This document shows, piece by piece, positions 36,795-46,197 of a DNA stretch of 64,000 bases. Origin of the DNA: Omphiscola glabra (Eukaryota; Mollusca; Gastropoda; Lymnaeidae); contig OZ024798.1 in assembly GCA_964017045.1 (NCBI GenBank), positions 29,936,347-30,000,346 on the forward strand, given 5' to 3'. A program made the position numbers and the translations under genes. Numbering within the stretch: position 1 is the stretch's first letter; every line of letters begins with the position of its first letter. The notes beneath the pieces are model-generated. The model was not told where the DNA came from, did no database searches, and saw only the letters and a list, made by a program, of their open reading frames with translations.

Positions 36795-36955
36795 CAGTGA
36801 TGTAGCAAGCTTAACTCGCGCCCGGGGCACAATACCTTTTTAGCGCCCCCCCCCCTATTCGAAAACCATACAATATTATATGTAAAATATACCGTTTGGC
36901 GCCCCTTTGTGAGTAGCGCCCGGGGCATGACGCCCCCCCCCTCGCTACGCGACTG
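36795..36955. mobile_element. hAT-like MITE, CAGTGGCGTAGCGA family, copy 1
   Basis: The 161-bp element starts CAGTGATGTAGCAAGCTTAA and ends CTCGCTACGCGACTG. A perfect 8-bp duplication TTGGGAAG flanks it (36787-36794, 36956-36963). The interior TAACTCGCGCCCGGGGCACA and CCTATTCGAAAACCA blocks are shared with the copies at 56839 and 62824. C-run length differs between copies. Confidence 0.93.
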
Positions 36956-37326
36956 TTGGGAAGGTTCCGATTTGGTTTCTGTTTCATTTCCTATCCTTGC
37001 ATAATTGTTTGTTTTGTTTTTTTATTTCCCGCACATACAAGTTAGCAATCCAAAAAAAAAACTTTTTTAAAAAAGGCACAAGAACGTGCCATTTACTTAA
37101 TAATCTCGCCAAGCCCTCGTTCACGTCTCGTCTTTTGTGTCCCTCTTCCCGAGACGTGTCTCTCGGCGGTGGCAAGGAATTATTGTAGTATCCCGTCTTC
37201 GGGGGCCTATCATACGGGATACAGCTAGCGTCGAAACTAAGACAGTACGCAGTGAATTGAGTGCACTTCACATTAAGATCGACTTCACATTCACCACTTA
37301 AGACGTCTCTCACTACAGGACAGCTT

Positions 37327-37735
37327 GTCTCTTACTCCAGCATATGATTCTCTGACTTCAGCATATGATTCTCTGACTCCAGCATAGGACTCTGACTCCA
37401 GCATATGACTCTGACTCCAGCATAGGACTCTGACTCCAGCATAGGACTCTGACTCCAGCATAGGACTCTGACTCCAGCATAGCACTCTGACTCCAGCATA
37501 GGACTCTGACTCCAGCATATGACTCTGACTCCAGCATAGGACTCTGACTCCAGCATAGGACTCTGACTCCAGCATAGCACTCTGACTCCAGCATAGGACT
37601 CTGACTCCAGCATATGACTCTGACTCCAGCATAGGACTCTGACTCCAGCATAGGACTCTGACTCCAGCATATCACTCTGACTCCAGCATATGACTCTGAC
37701 TCCAGCATAGGACTCTGATTCCAGCAGAGGAGTCT
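37327..37735. repeat. 19-bp minisatellite, about 21 units
   Basis: Tandem copies of GACTCCAGCATAGGACTCT with a GG/TG/GC/TC dinucleotide variant after CATA. The first two units are longer and carry GATTCTCTGACT. Minus-strand open frames here are repeat artefacts. Confidence 0.96.
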
Positions 37736-38117
37736 ATAACAACTAATTGCACACCTACATACAAAATTTAAAAATGTATGCCCCGAAATCCGCCAAACCT
37801 CGCCCTAATTTAAAAAAAAAAACATGCTTGAGACCCGCTGTCTCGAAAGTGTCATGGAGTTCCTGGAGTACACTCGCCATAACAATCGCTAACGTGTTTA
37901 CGTAGGACAAGGCCACCCATTCTTGTGTCGGAAGTCCTTTAAACGTGCCGATATAGATCCCCGATCAATACCGAGTCAAAATCGGGAGAAAGACACGTCA
38001 TAGATTGTACGCGCATGCTCCCCGAGTTGATACAAAACAGCTGATCTGATCAATGAATGGAATAAGATATGAATGAACATTTGAGGTCATCGGAGGGATT
38101 ATAGGACAACTTAGTCG

Positions 38118-38302
38118 TTGTGTGGAATATGTGGGGAATCTAATGGTGTGAGGGGTCATGTGGGGAATCTAATGGTGAGAGGGGTCATGTGGGGAATCTA
38201 ATGGTGAGAGGGGTTGTGTTGGGAATCTACTGGTGTGAGGGGTCATGTGGGGAATCTAATGGTGTGAGGGGTCATGTGGGGAATATAATGGTTTGAGGGG
38301 TC
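38118..38302. repeat. 29-bp minisatellite
   Basis: Six copies of a 29-bp unit with GGGGTCATGTGGGGAATCTA then ATGGTGTGA. A G run follows at about 38330-38346. Confidence 0.92.
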
Positions 38303-38371
38303 ATTGCTCATGAGGATGATAGTGGGGGTTTGGGGGGGGGGGGGGGCGTCAGAGGTTGTGTGCCATCTGAG

Positions 38372-38463
38372 CCATCTATGTTTACTTATGTGTAATGTAA
38401 AATTATTATTAAAGCTTAATATATATTGTTATATTGACACAGATTGTTCGTGTCTAATTAAGC
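38372..38463 (+). mobile_element. Penelope-like element 3' end, copy 3
   Basis: TTTACTTATGTGTAATGTAA, then TTATTATTAAAGCTTAATAT and ATTGACACAGATTGT..GTGTCTAATTAA are the complement of 28993-29110. This fragment lies on the opposite strand to the other two copies and is limited to the outermost 3' part. Confidence 0.7.
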
Positions 38464-38632
38464 CATCTAGGACTGTATGTGGATCGTGTGGGCCACATGA
38501 GTGCGTGTGGGCCACTTGAGTGCCTGTGGACCATGTGAGTGATTGTGGGCCATAAGAAGGTTTGTTGATCATATCAGCCGTTTTGGGCCATATGAGTGCG
38601 CGTTGGCCATATGATTGGTTGTGAAGTATATT
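38464..38632. repeat. degenerate 20-bp repeat
   Basis: About seven diverged copies of a GTGTGGGCCATATGAGTGCG-like unit. Confidence 0.7.
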
Positions 38633-38732
38633 TGACTCCTATATATTTTGTTTACAGCTATTGAAAATTAACAAATGATAAGCTCAGAAGAGGTGTGGGG
38701 GGGGGGGGGGGGAATCATGCTATAATTACACA

Positions 38733-39588
38733 CGCCTGGAGTCATACCTTGATAGAGCGCCAGGAATCATACCTTGATAGAGCGCCTGGAATTATACCTT
38801 GATAGAGCGCCTGGAATCATACCTTGATAGAGCGCCTGGAATCATACCTTGATAGAGCGCCTGGAATCATACCTTGATAGAGCGCCTGGAATCATACCTT
38901 GATAGAGCGCCTGGAACCATACCTTGATAGAGCGCCTGGAATCATACCTTGATAGAGCGCCTGGAATCATACCTTGATAGAGCGCCTGGAATCATACCTT
39001 GATAGAGCGCCTGGAATCATACCTTGATAGAGCGCCTGGAACCATACCTTGATAGAGCGCCTGGAATCATACCTTGATAGAGCGCCTGGAATCATACCTT
39101 GATAGAGCGCCTGGAATCATACCTTGATAGAGCGCCTGGAACCATACCTTGGTAGAGCGCCAGGAATCATACCTTAATACAGTGCCTGGAACCATACCTT
39201 GATAGAGCGCCTGGAATCATAGCTTGATACAGCGCCTGGAACCATACCTTGATAGAGCGCATGGAACCATACCTTGATAGAGTGCCTGGAATTATACCTT
39301 GATAGAGCGCCTGGAATCATACCTTGATAGAGCGCCTGGAATCATACCTTGGTAGAGTGCCTGGAATCATACCTTGATAGAGCGCCCGGAATCATACCTT
39401 GATAGAGCGCCTGGAACCATACCTTGATAGAGTGCCTGGAATTATACCTTGATAGAGCGCTAGGAATCATAGCTTGATACAGCGCCTGGAACCATACCTT
39501 GATAGAGCGCCTGGAACCATACCTTGGTAGAGCGCCTGGAATCATACCTTGATACAGCGCCTGGAATCATACCTTGATAGAGCGTCCA
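38733..39588. repeat. 25-bp minisatellite, about 34 units
   Basis: Tandem 25-bp units with ATACCTTGATAGAGCGCCTG then GAATC. Variants ACC for ATC, ACAGCG, GAGTG and GGTAG cluster in the right third, while the left part is nearly uniform. This suggests recent amplification on the left. Confidence 0.97.
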
Positions 39589-39867
39589 TGAAAACATAGA
39601 CAGCTGATTTGACGTATTGCTTAGACACACGTTTTGTACTACTTGAAAGCTTCTTAGACTGTAACACATTTGCACGGCTTGGGGGTGTGGGCGGGCGCCC
39701 GCTTGGATGTTTAAGTTTCATAACATAATATATCTAAGATTTAAGTTAATTTTTGTTGTGTTGTCAATTCTGGCATTGGTAGAATTTCTGGATTTCTGGA
39801 TTTGGATATTTAATATTTGGATGTTCAAATGGCCGTTACATATAAAAATCTTAGAATATGTCCTGAT
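39589..39867. other. short spacer, no feature recognised
   Basis: Single-copy-looking DNA between two large arrays, with no supported gene. Confidence 0.4.
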
Positions 39868-41565
39868 TTTATGGCATGACTATGTTACTGACATACTGAC
39901 GTGACATAATTGTGGCATGACAATGTTACTGACATACTGACGTGACATAATTTTGGCATGACAATGCTACTGACATACTGACGTGACATAATTGTGGCAT
40001 GACAATGTTACTGGCATACTGACGTGACATACTTATTTCATGACCATGTTTCTGACATACTGGCGTGACATAATTAAGGCATGACAATGCTACTGACATA
40101 CTGACGTGACATAAGTATGGCATGAAAATGCTACTGACATACTGACATACTGACGTAACATAATTATGGCATGACAATGTTACTGACATACTGACGTGAC
40201 ATAACTATGGCATGACAATGTTACTGACATACTGACGTGAAATAATTAAGGCATGACAATGCTACTGACATACTGACGTGACATAATTATGGCATGACAA
40301 TGTTACTGACATACTGACGTGAAATAATTAAGGCATGACAATGTTACTGACATACTGACGTGAAATAATTAAGGCATGACAATGTTACTGACATACTGAC
40401 GTGACATAACTATGGCATGACAATGTTACTGACATACTGACGTGAAATAATTAAGGCATGACAATGTTACTGACATACTGACGTAACATAATTATGGCAT
40501 GACAATGTTACTGACATACTGACGTGACATAACTATGGCATGACAATGTTACTGACATACTGACGTGAAATAATTAAGGCATGACAATGCTACTGACATA
40601 CTGACGTGACATAATTATGGCATGACAATGTTACTGACATACTGACGTGAAATAATTAAGGCATGACAATGTTACTGACATACTGACGTGAAATAATTAA
40701 GGCATGACAATGTTACTGACATACTGACGTGACATAACTATGGCATGACAATGTTACTGACATACTGACGTGAAATAATTAAGGCATGACAATGTTACTG
40801 ACATACTGACGTGACATAACTATGGCATGACAATGTTACTGACATACTGACGTGAAATAATTAAGGCATGACAATGCTACTGACATACTGACGTGACATA
40901 ATTATGGCATGACAATGTTACTGACATACTGACGTGAAATAATTAAGGCATGACAATGTTAATGACATACTGACGTGACATACTTATTTCATGACCATGT
41001 TTCTGACATACTGGCGTGACATAATTAAGGCATGACAATGCTACTGACATACTGACGTGACATAAGTATGGCATGAAAATGCTACTGACATACTGACATA
41101 CTGACGTAACATAATTATGGCATGACAATGTTACTGACATACTGACGTGACATAACTATGGCATGACAATGTTACTGACATACTGACGTGAAATAATTAA
41201 GGCATGACAATGTTACTGACATACTGACGTGACATAACTATGGCATGACAATGTTACTGACATACTGACGTGAAATAATTAAGGCATGACAATGCTACTG
41301 ACATACTGACGTGACATAATTATGGCATGACAATGTTACTGACATACTGACGTGAAATAATTAAGGCATGACAATGTTAATGACATACTGACGTGAAATA
41401 ATTAAGGCATGACAATGTTACTGACATACTGACGTGACATAACTATGGCATGACAATGTTACTGACATACTGACGTGAAATAATTAAGGCATGACAATGC
41501 TACTGACATACTGACGTGACATAATTATGGCATGACAATGTTACTGACATACTGACGTGACACAT
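39868..41565. repeat. 41-bp minisatellite, about 41 units, with internal duplication
   Basis: Units read GGCATGACAATGTTACTGAC, ATACTGACGTGACATAA and a 4-base variable end (TTAT, CTAT, TTAA). Unusual units starting ACTTATTTCATGACC near 40031 recur near 40982, followed by the same series of rare variants. The array therefore contains a block duplication offset by 951 bp. Confidence 0.96.
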
Positions 41566-41618
41566 CATTTATTATGTTTACGCTTGAATGTAGACCTGGA
41601 TATTGCTCGCCAAAAAAA

Positions 41619-41828
41619 TGGTGGGAACCACTTCAACACTAACATTCATCATAGAACACTGTGCACCAAAGGTGGGAACCACTTCAACACTAACATTCAT
41701 CATAGAACACTGTGCACCAAAGGTGGGAACCACTTCAACACTAACATTCAGCATAGAACACTGTGCACCAAAGGTGGGAACCACTTCAACACTAACATTC
41801 ATCATAGAACACTGTGCACCAAAGGTGG
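41619..41828. repeat. 51-bp minisatellite
   Basis: Four copies of a 51-bp unit with GGTGGGAACCACTTCAACAC then TAACATTCATCATAG and CACTGTGCACCAAA. The unit is a multiple of three, so frames stay open in both directions; there is no other sign of coding. A C run follows at about 41840-41854. Confidence 0.94.
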
Positions 41829-41939
41829 GGAAATATTCTCCCCCCCCCCCCCCCAAATTACTTGCCTGGGCAACAGCCAAGTTAAGACTTTTGGGTGAGG
41901 AGGTCCTTCGCAAATTACTTCACGCTAAGGGGGTGTGGG

Positions 41940-42445
41940 GGGTGACGGGGGTGGAGAATTTGTGACATTGGAAAAAGGGGGGAGGGGTAAAAAAAATGTG
42001 TGACGTCACCCTTTTTTAAAAAAAATATAAAATTTGATAATTTTGAAAAATCTTTATTCAATTAATTTTAAAAACATTAATTTGAGGTCGAAATTGACGC
42101 AGGTATTATAAATACCTTGAAACTCAGTCGCGCACATGTTCTGCACATGTCGAAAAATGACTCAAAAACTGTTGTGAACATTTTACTTTCGACTCCGGGA
42201 GGACTTAGTTATTTTGCGTTTTACGTCACAGTTTTCTACTAATACTACATCTTAATCGATTATGTGAAAATGTTAAAAAATAAAATAAATTCTTAGTTTA
42301 GTTATGAAAACTGTATGCATGTTTTGATTTAATTTTAAAAGTGACGTGACACCTAAAGGGGGGGGGGGATAAATAATTTGTGACACTTTGTGACCGGGGG
42401 GGGGGGAGGGGTCTGAAAATGTCTTTTTTTTTTTTGTTTGTCGTG
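41940..42445. repeat. candidate dispersed element bounded by direct repeats
   Basis: The left edge (GAATTTGTGACATTGG, then GGGGGGAGGGGT and TGTGTGACGTCAC) resembles the right edge (TAATTTGTGACACTTTG, then GGGGGGAGGGGTCT and TCGTGACGTAAC) in the same orientation. The 380 bases between are AT-rich and non-coding. The left edge holds a perfect CRE octamer TGACGTCA at 42001-42008. It may be an old transposon ending just upstream of the CDKN1 promoter; the class is unknown. Confidence 0.5.
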
Positions 42446-42496
42446 ACGTAACTTGCGAACGACCCCTGAGAGCCTGAGCGCCTATTGAAGATCTCA

Positions 42497-42516
42497 AAAC
42501 AAGCCCGGACAAGTCC
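42497..42516 (+). promoter_or_regulatory. perfect gapless p53-family response element
   Basis: Two decamers, AAACAAGCCC and GGACAAGTCC, sit back to back. Both fit the p53 half-site RRRCWWGYYY at all ten positions, with no spacer. The site lies about 133 bp upstream of the TATA box of the CDKN1-family gene and outside the repeat that ends near 42445. p53-type factors bind such sites as tetramers, and vertebrate CDKN1A is a classic p53 target. Function here is inferred. Confidence 0.7.
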
Positions 42517-42552
42517 TTCTCGCGGGGAAAATTTACCATCAGTTCTTTCCCT

Positions 42553-42598
42553 TTTCGCGCCGTTCAAAGCTGTTCGCGCACGCCAGAAACCAACCAAT
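42553..42598 (+). promoter_or_regulatory. E2F-like site, CHR-like hexamer and CCAAT box
   Basis: TTTCGCGC at 42553-42560 fits the E2F consensus. TTCAAA at 42563-42568 is the complement of the cell-cycle homology region TTTGAA. CCAAT lies at 42594-42598, about 50 bp upstream of the TATA box. This cluster fits a cell-cycle-regulated promoter. The E2F and CHR order is not the classical CDE-CHR spacing, so joint use is uncertain. Confidence 0.5.
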
Positions 42599-42648
42599 CA
42601 AATAATCGCGCAGCCACGCTTGGAACCCTCGCTTCCCCACCTTGGTGG

Positions 42649-42656
42649 TATATAAG
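42649..42656 (+). promoter_or_regulatory. TATA box of the CDKN1-family gene
   Basis: TATATAAG lies 206 bp upstream of the first in-frame ATG. A transcript would start near 42680, giving a 5'UTR of about 180-210 bases. Confidence 0.65.
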
Positions 42657-42692
42657 CTTTAGGCTCCTCTGTGCTTGTTTCAAATTTAGGCA

Positions 42693-42775
42693 ATGACTGG
42701 TCGTTTTCTTTCGTGTTGGATATATATTTTTATTTCTCGTTTCCAATGTGTTGGTGTTTGCACGTGATCATTTGA
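42693..42775 (+). other. two overlapping upstream ORFs in the 5'UTR
   Basis: An ATG at 42693 opens 24 codons to TGA at 42765-42767. A second ATG at 42746 opens nine codons to TGA at 42773-42775 in another frame. Both end before the main ATG. If the start site is near 42680, ribosomes would meet them first, so they may limit CDKN1 translation. Human CDKN1B also has a regulatory uORF (recalled). Confidence 0.45.
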
Positions 42776-42861
42776 AAACAAACAGTTTCCGAGATTTACT
42801 CTTTGTTCGCCTCAACATATTTTTGAGTGATTATACATTTTTGAAATATATTTTTGACTCA

Positions 42862-43546
42862 ATGTCAGTCCAGCTAGCCGAGTTAATCATGTTTAATTTC
42901 GACGGAAACTTGAAGCGGACCTCCAACGTTAAGAGAAACCTTTTTGGTACGCCCAAGAAGGATACGCTCAATGAGGTCCTGGGGAATCAGGAAAAATCAT
43001 TCAACGATACGGACAGGTTTAGAGATAGATGGGGATTCGATCCGTCGACCGGTCGACCCGTGAACGGATCGAAATACGAGTGGGAAGCGATCAAATCGAG
43101 CGAGGTGCCGTCATACTACACCAAACCCTATGCACAGAAAGTTGAGAAACGTGGTTACGACGGTTCGAGGAGGCTGGACACACGGCAGCAACGCACTGGC
43201 ACTTCTCGACCCGTGGGGTCGGCCAAACGAAAACTGGATCTTTATATAAACGACGAGAACCACCAGGTTCTGGAAGAGGATCATGATGACCGTGTGTCGT
43301 GTAAGGACCTGATCGACGGCACCGCGAAAAGCGTGGACAGCTCCAGTTCGAGTGTCTTGGTCAACGAGCGATTGTGTCCTCCAAATTGTGTGTCCGATTC
43401 ACCACCTTTTGGATTAATACCTAGATCGTCGTCCAGCAGCTCGCTCCCGGAGCTCATGTCAGTGCCCAGTCATGATATTTTGGCCAAGGAATATTCAACG
43501 CCGACATCGGCATCGCCAAAAAGGTTAAACCAAAGTTCAATAACAG
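42862..43546 (+). CDS. CDKN1: CDKN1 (Cip/Kip) cyclin-dependent kinase inhibitor, coding exon 1
   Basis: This encodes residues 1-228 of a predicted 248-residue nuclear inhibitor of cyclin-CDK complexes. Residues 24-90 form the CDK-inhibitor domain. KRNLFG (24-29) is the cyclin-docking RxLFG motif. DRWGFDPSTG through KYEWEAI (55-77) matches the CDK-binding strand of p27. VPSYYTKPY (82-90) matches the 3-10 helix that fills the CDK ATP pocket, keeping the equivalent of p27 Tyr88. Residues 100-223 are Ser-rich and likely disordered, with TP (30, 213) and SP (218) sites. QSSIT (224-228) begins a PIP degron completed in exon 2. The donor is ACAG|GTAGGC, phase 1. The ATG at 42862 has a weak context (T at -3). 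The ATG at 42889 (Met10) has A at -3 and could be the true start. Upstream sequence is open to 42748 but has no in-frame ATG. Confidence 0.93.
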
Positions 43547-44381
43547 GTAGGCATTTTTTCTCTTTCCTCAATATAATTTACTCGGATAAAGGTGTTAAAA
43601 AATCGATTTACTTATTTATCGATGCGATGAAAATGTTTGAAATCAAGATTTTGTAGTTGTTTAAGACAACAGAAACAGAGAGGGAGGCAAGGTATCAAAT
43701 TTAACGGCTAGGATCGTGTCATGAAGTCTATCGCCATCACTTTAACTTCAAAAATAATTGAAACGGAAAATTACTACCCAATTCGGCCTAGTTTATTCTA
43801 TTGCTTTGTTTTCCCTACATCGCATTTTTAGACTATCGTTTACTGTTAAATGATTAAATCTGATTGTGTTGAGCCTGTCCTGGTCAAATCATTCTAGGCT
43901 TGGTAGATTTCAAATCGGGGGATCAATACTTGGGGCAGTCCGCTTCGCCGCCATTGGTTGACTGACTGAGTATACAACTTTATTTTAAGCAAGTCCTGGC
44001 GTGGCGGATTTTTTTTTTGTCTTCACAGCTTCAGGTCACTATAGTCCTAGTTCTTAACTGTAGACCACGGCTACGTTATTCTCGGTGTACGCCTGGGCCA
44101 AAGTTTACCGCTTGAAGGCCAAGCGTGTTCGTTCACATTAATTTTGTGGAAAGGTTGAAATCCTAATCATATCAATATATATTCAACTGGCTGCTACTAA
44201 CTATTACTATGCTACTTAAAATCGATGAGCAAAATTTTTTATTTTAAAAATGGCTGCAGTCTCATTAGCATAAGACTTTGTTTCGTTTTATTTACCGTTA
44301 TTAATTTATAAAATGTTTTGCTACTCCCGTTGTTATCAGCTAATTTTTTACTATTATCTTTCGTTTTCTCCATATCCACAG
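43547..44381 (+). other. CDKN1 intron 1 (835 bp, phase 1)
   Basis: GT at 43547 and AG at 44380-44381 bound it, with the pyrimidine-rich tract TTTCGTTTTCTCCATATCCA before the acceptor. It splits codon 229 (G|AC, Asp) of the PIP degron. If retained, the frame stays open to TAG at 43654-43656 and gives a 264-residue form with Gly in place of the Asp and no degron or basic tail. Confidence 0.88.
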
Positions 44382-44443
44382 ACTTTCTCCCGCTTAAGAA
44401 GAAAAGATGTCTTTCAAGTCCTAAGGCCATTAAGAGGACATGA
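44382..44443 (+). CDS. CDKN1: CDKN1 coding exon 2: end of PIP degron, basic tail, stop
   Basis: The exon (44382-44447) adds Asp229 and 19 further residues, then TGA at 44441-44443. Joined to exon 1 it gives QSSITDFL followed by PLKKKRC. This fits a PIP box with the specialised Thr-Asp pair and a basic residue (Lys235) at +4, the features of a CRL4-Cdt2 PIP degron as in vertebrate p21. Leu231 replaces the usual second aromatic. KKKR (234-237) is a likely nuclear-localisation signal, and SSP (240-242) is a possible CDK site. The donor AACAG|GTACGT follows the stop by four bases, too close to trigger nonsense-mediated decay by the usual 50-base rule. A C-terminal exon of this kind also occurs in vertebrate CDKN1 genes (recalled). 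Confidence 0.9.
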
Positions 44444-44447
44444 ACAG

Positions 44448-46197
44448 GTACGTTAAAGTACATCATTTTATTCTATTTAAGGGCATTATCTATCATCAAG
44501 GCGAGGACAAATAAACCAGACCTCTGTGCTATTCACTAGGGTGCCAATCTAGTGATCAGTTGCAAAACCTGAATGAGTTTTGTCAAGTTTGTTCCTGAGC
44601 CATTGAGGGCGCCAGCCGTTTGTGGGAGGGGGGTTGCTAGGGCTGTCGTCTTTGTTTAGTAACCTTCGATCTAGCGTGACACATCTGGACATTGGCACCC
44701 GGTTGACTGGTGGTCCCGCACCGTTGCCGCAGACAATGGATATTGGTTGACCTAGTGTCTGGGATTTCTTTGTTCCGCAAGTTGGGACAGTTGTGTCTGG
44801 TTCCTAACTATACAAATTCTGTAGAGGTTTTTATCTTTATTTCCGTAGGAATACTAAGAAACTTGTATATCACTCTTCTTTCAGTAAAACAAAAATCTCA
44901 AGTCAGTTTAGTTAGGTTAAGATTTCAGTGGGAAAAATAACAAAATAAAACACCCTGCAAGCTGTGTACATGGTTGGTTTCCAAATTGTAGGTATATTTG
45001 TTAACGAATTCATGAATAATCTGAACCCATTCGGCTTGTTAAAAATTACAAAGTATAACGATGTGACCTACTTTCAGTTTTGTGCTATCAAGTTCATATT
45101 TGGTTTTAGATCATGGTGAACTTGGTGCCTTCTTTTTTTTTTAATGTCTAAGTTATTAGTTAAAATAATTTCAAATGGCAAAGATAAACTCTTTTTTCGA
45201 CACATCTGTGACCTTATTTGGTAGTTCTAACGTTAGGTGCTTCAAGGTTACACATTAGTCGTTATCCTTGCGTTGGCAGAAAAGTGGAGGTATCGCTTTT
45301 TGGGAAGTGGGGTGGGGGGTGGTGTTGCGTGCGTAGTAGTAAAGCGTTAGTATGGAAACTGGAGTGCAGCTGTGTTCTCCAACACAAACCAACAACGCGT
45401 GATGTCATCCAAACAAGCTCCGTTCATCCTCCGCGTCTCTCCGCTTCGTTCTCTACACACGCGGCGTGACCCAGTTCTTCCGCACACCCAGCACAGCCTA
45501 AATGGGAACATAGCGTGTTTTCGCTTGTTGGGCGTTCTGGCTTGGTGGTGGTAGTACGTAGTAGTACGTAGTAGTACACAGTGACTATGTATAGAGGTAG
45601 TAGTGCGCTGTGTCTGTTTACAAAGGTTAACGTTAGATTCGAACGTTTACACTTCTGCGACTTTTCATTGCCCTTGATATACTTTCAATAATGAATAACT
45701 ATTAATAATTAGTTGTTATAAAGATGGCAGTATTTTGGGCTATTCTGAATAGTATTCATTATAAAATATTGACTGCAGTCCCAGATTCTTTTTTATTACC
45801 GGTCGGTAGTTGCAGCTCTGTTAATAGAAGTCCACTATATTAACTCAACAGTTGTGACCAGGGTACATCTTTCTATATATGGTTATAATGAATTACTTGA
45901 AAAATTCACTGGTTTAATATTTGTAGCTAGTAAACTATTGAAGTTAATTGATAATGAATTTTGAAAAACTGTAAATTTGTTCTACAAATATTCAATCAAC
46001 CCCAAAATGAAAGAGAGCAGTAATGACGAAAACATTGCTGGCATTTCCTATTCAGCTTTAACCATAATCTATATAATACATACTCTAAAATGAGAGAAAG
46101 AATAGTTTATTAGCTGTACAAGGATAAATATGTTGTGATTTTCTGTCTTTCCAAGATGACTATCCATTTATTTCTATTTCATTTCTTCTCATTTCAG
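44448..46197 (+). other. CDKN1 intron 2 (1750 bp) in the 3'UTR
   Basis: It is bounded by GTACGT at 44448 and the acceptor TTCTTCTCATTTCAG ending at 46197. No coding region is seen. Short frames at 44710-44940 and 45218-45554 have no domain. A GTAGTACGTA tandem lies at 45548-45582. Confidence 0.75.

Noticed and set aside
41557..41965. Overlapping frames of about 110-120 codons on both strands
   Set aside because: They stem from four 51-bp units, where frames in both directions stay open because the unit is divisible by three.
42748..42861. N-terminal extension of the CDKN1 frame upstream of 42862
   Set aside because: The open stretch starts with GTG, has no in-frame ATG and encodes hydrophobic residues unlike Cip/Kip proteins. 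It lies in the presumed 5'UTR.
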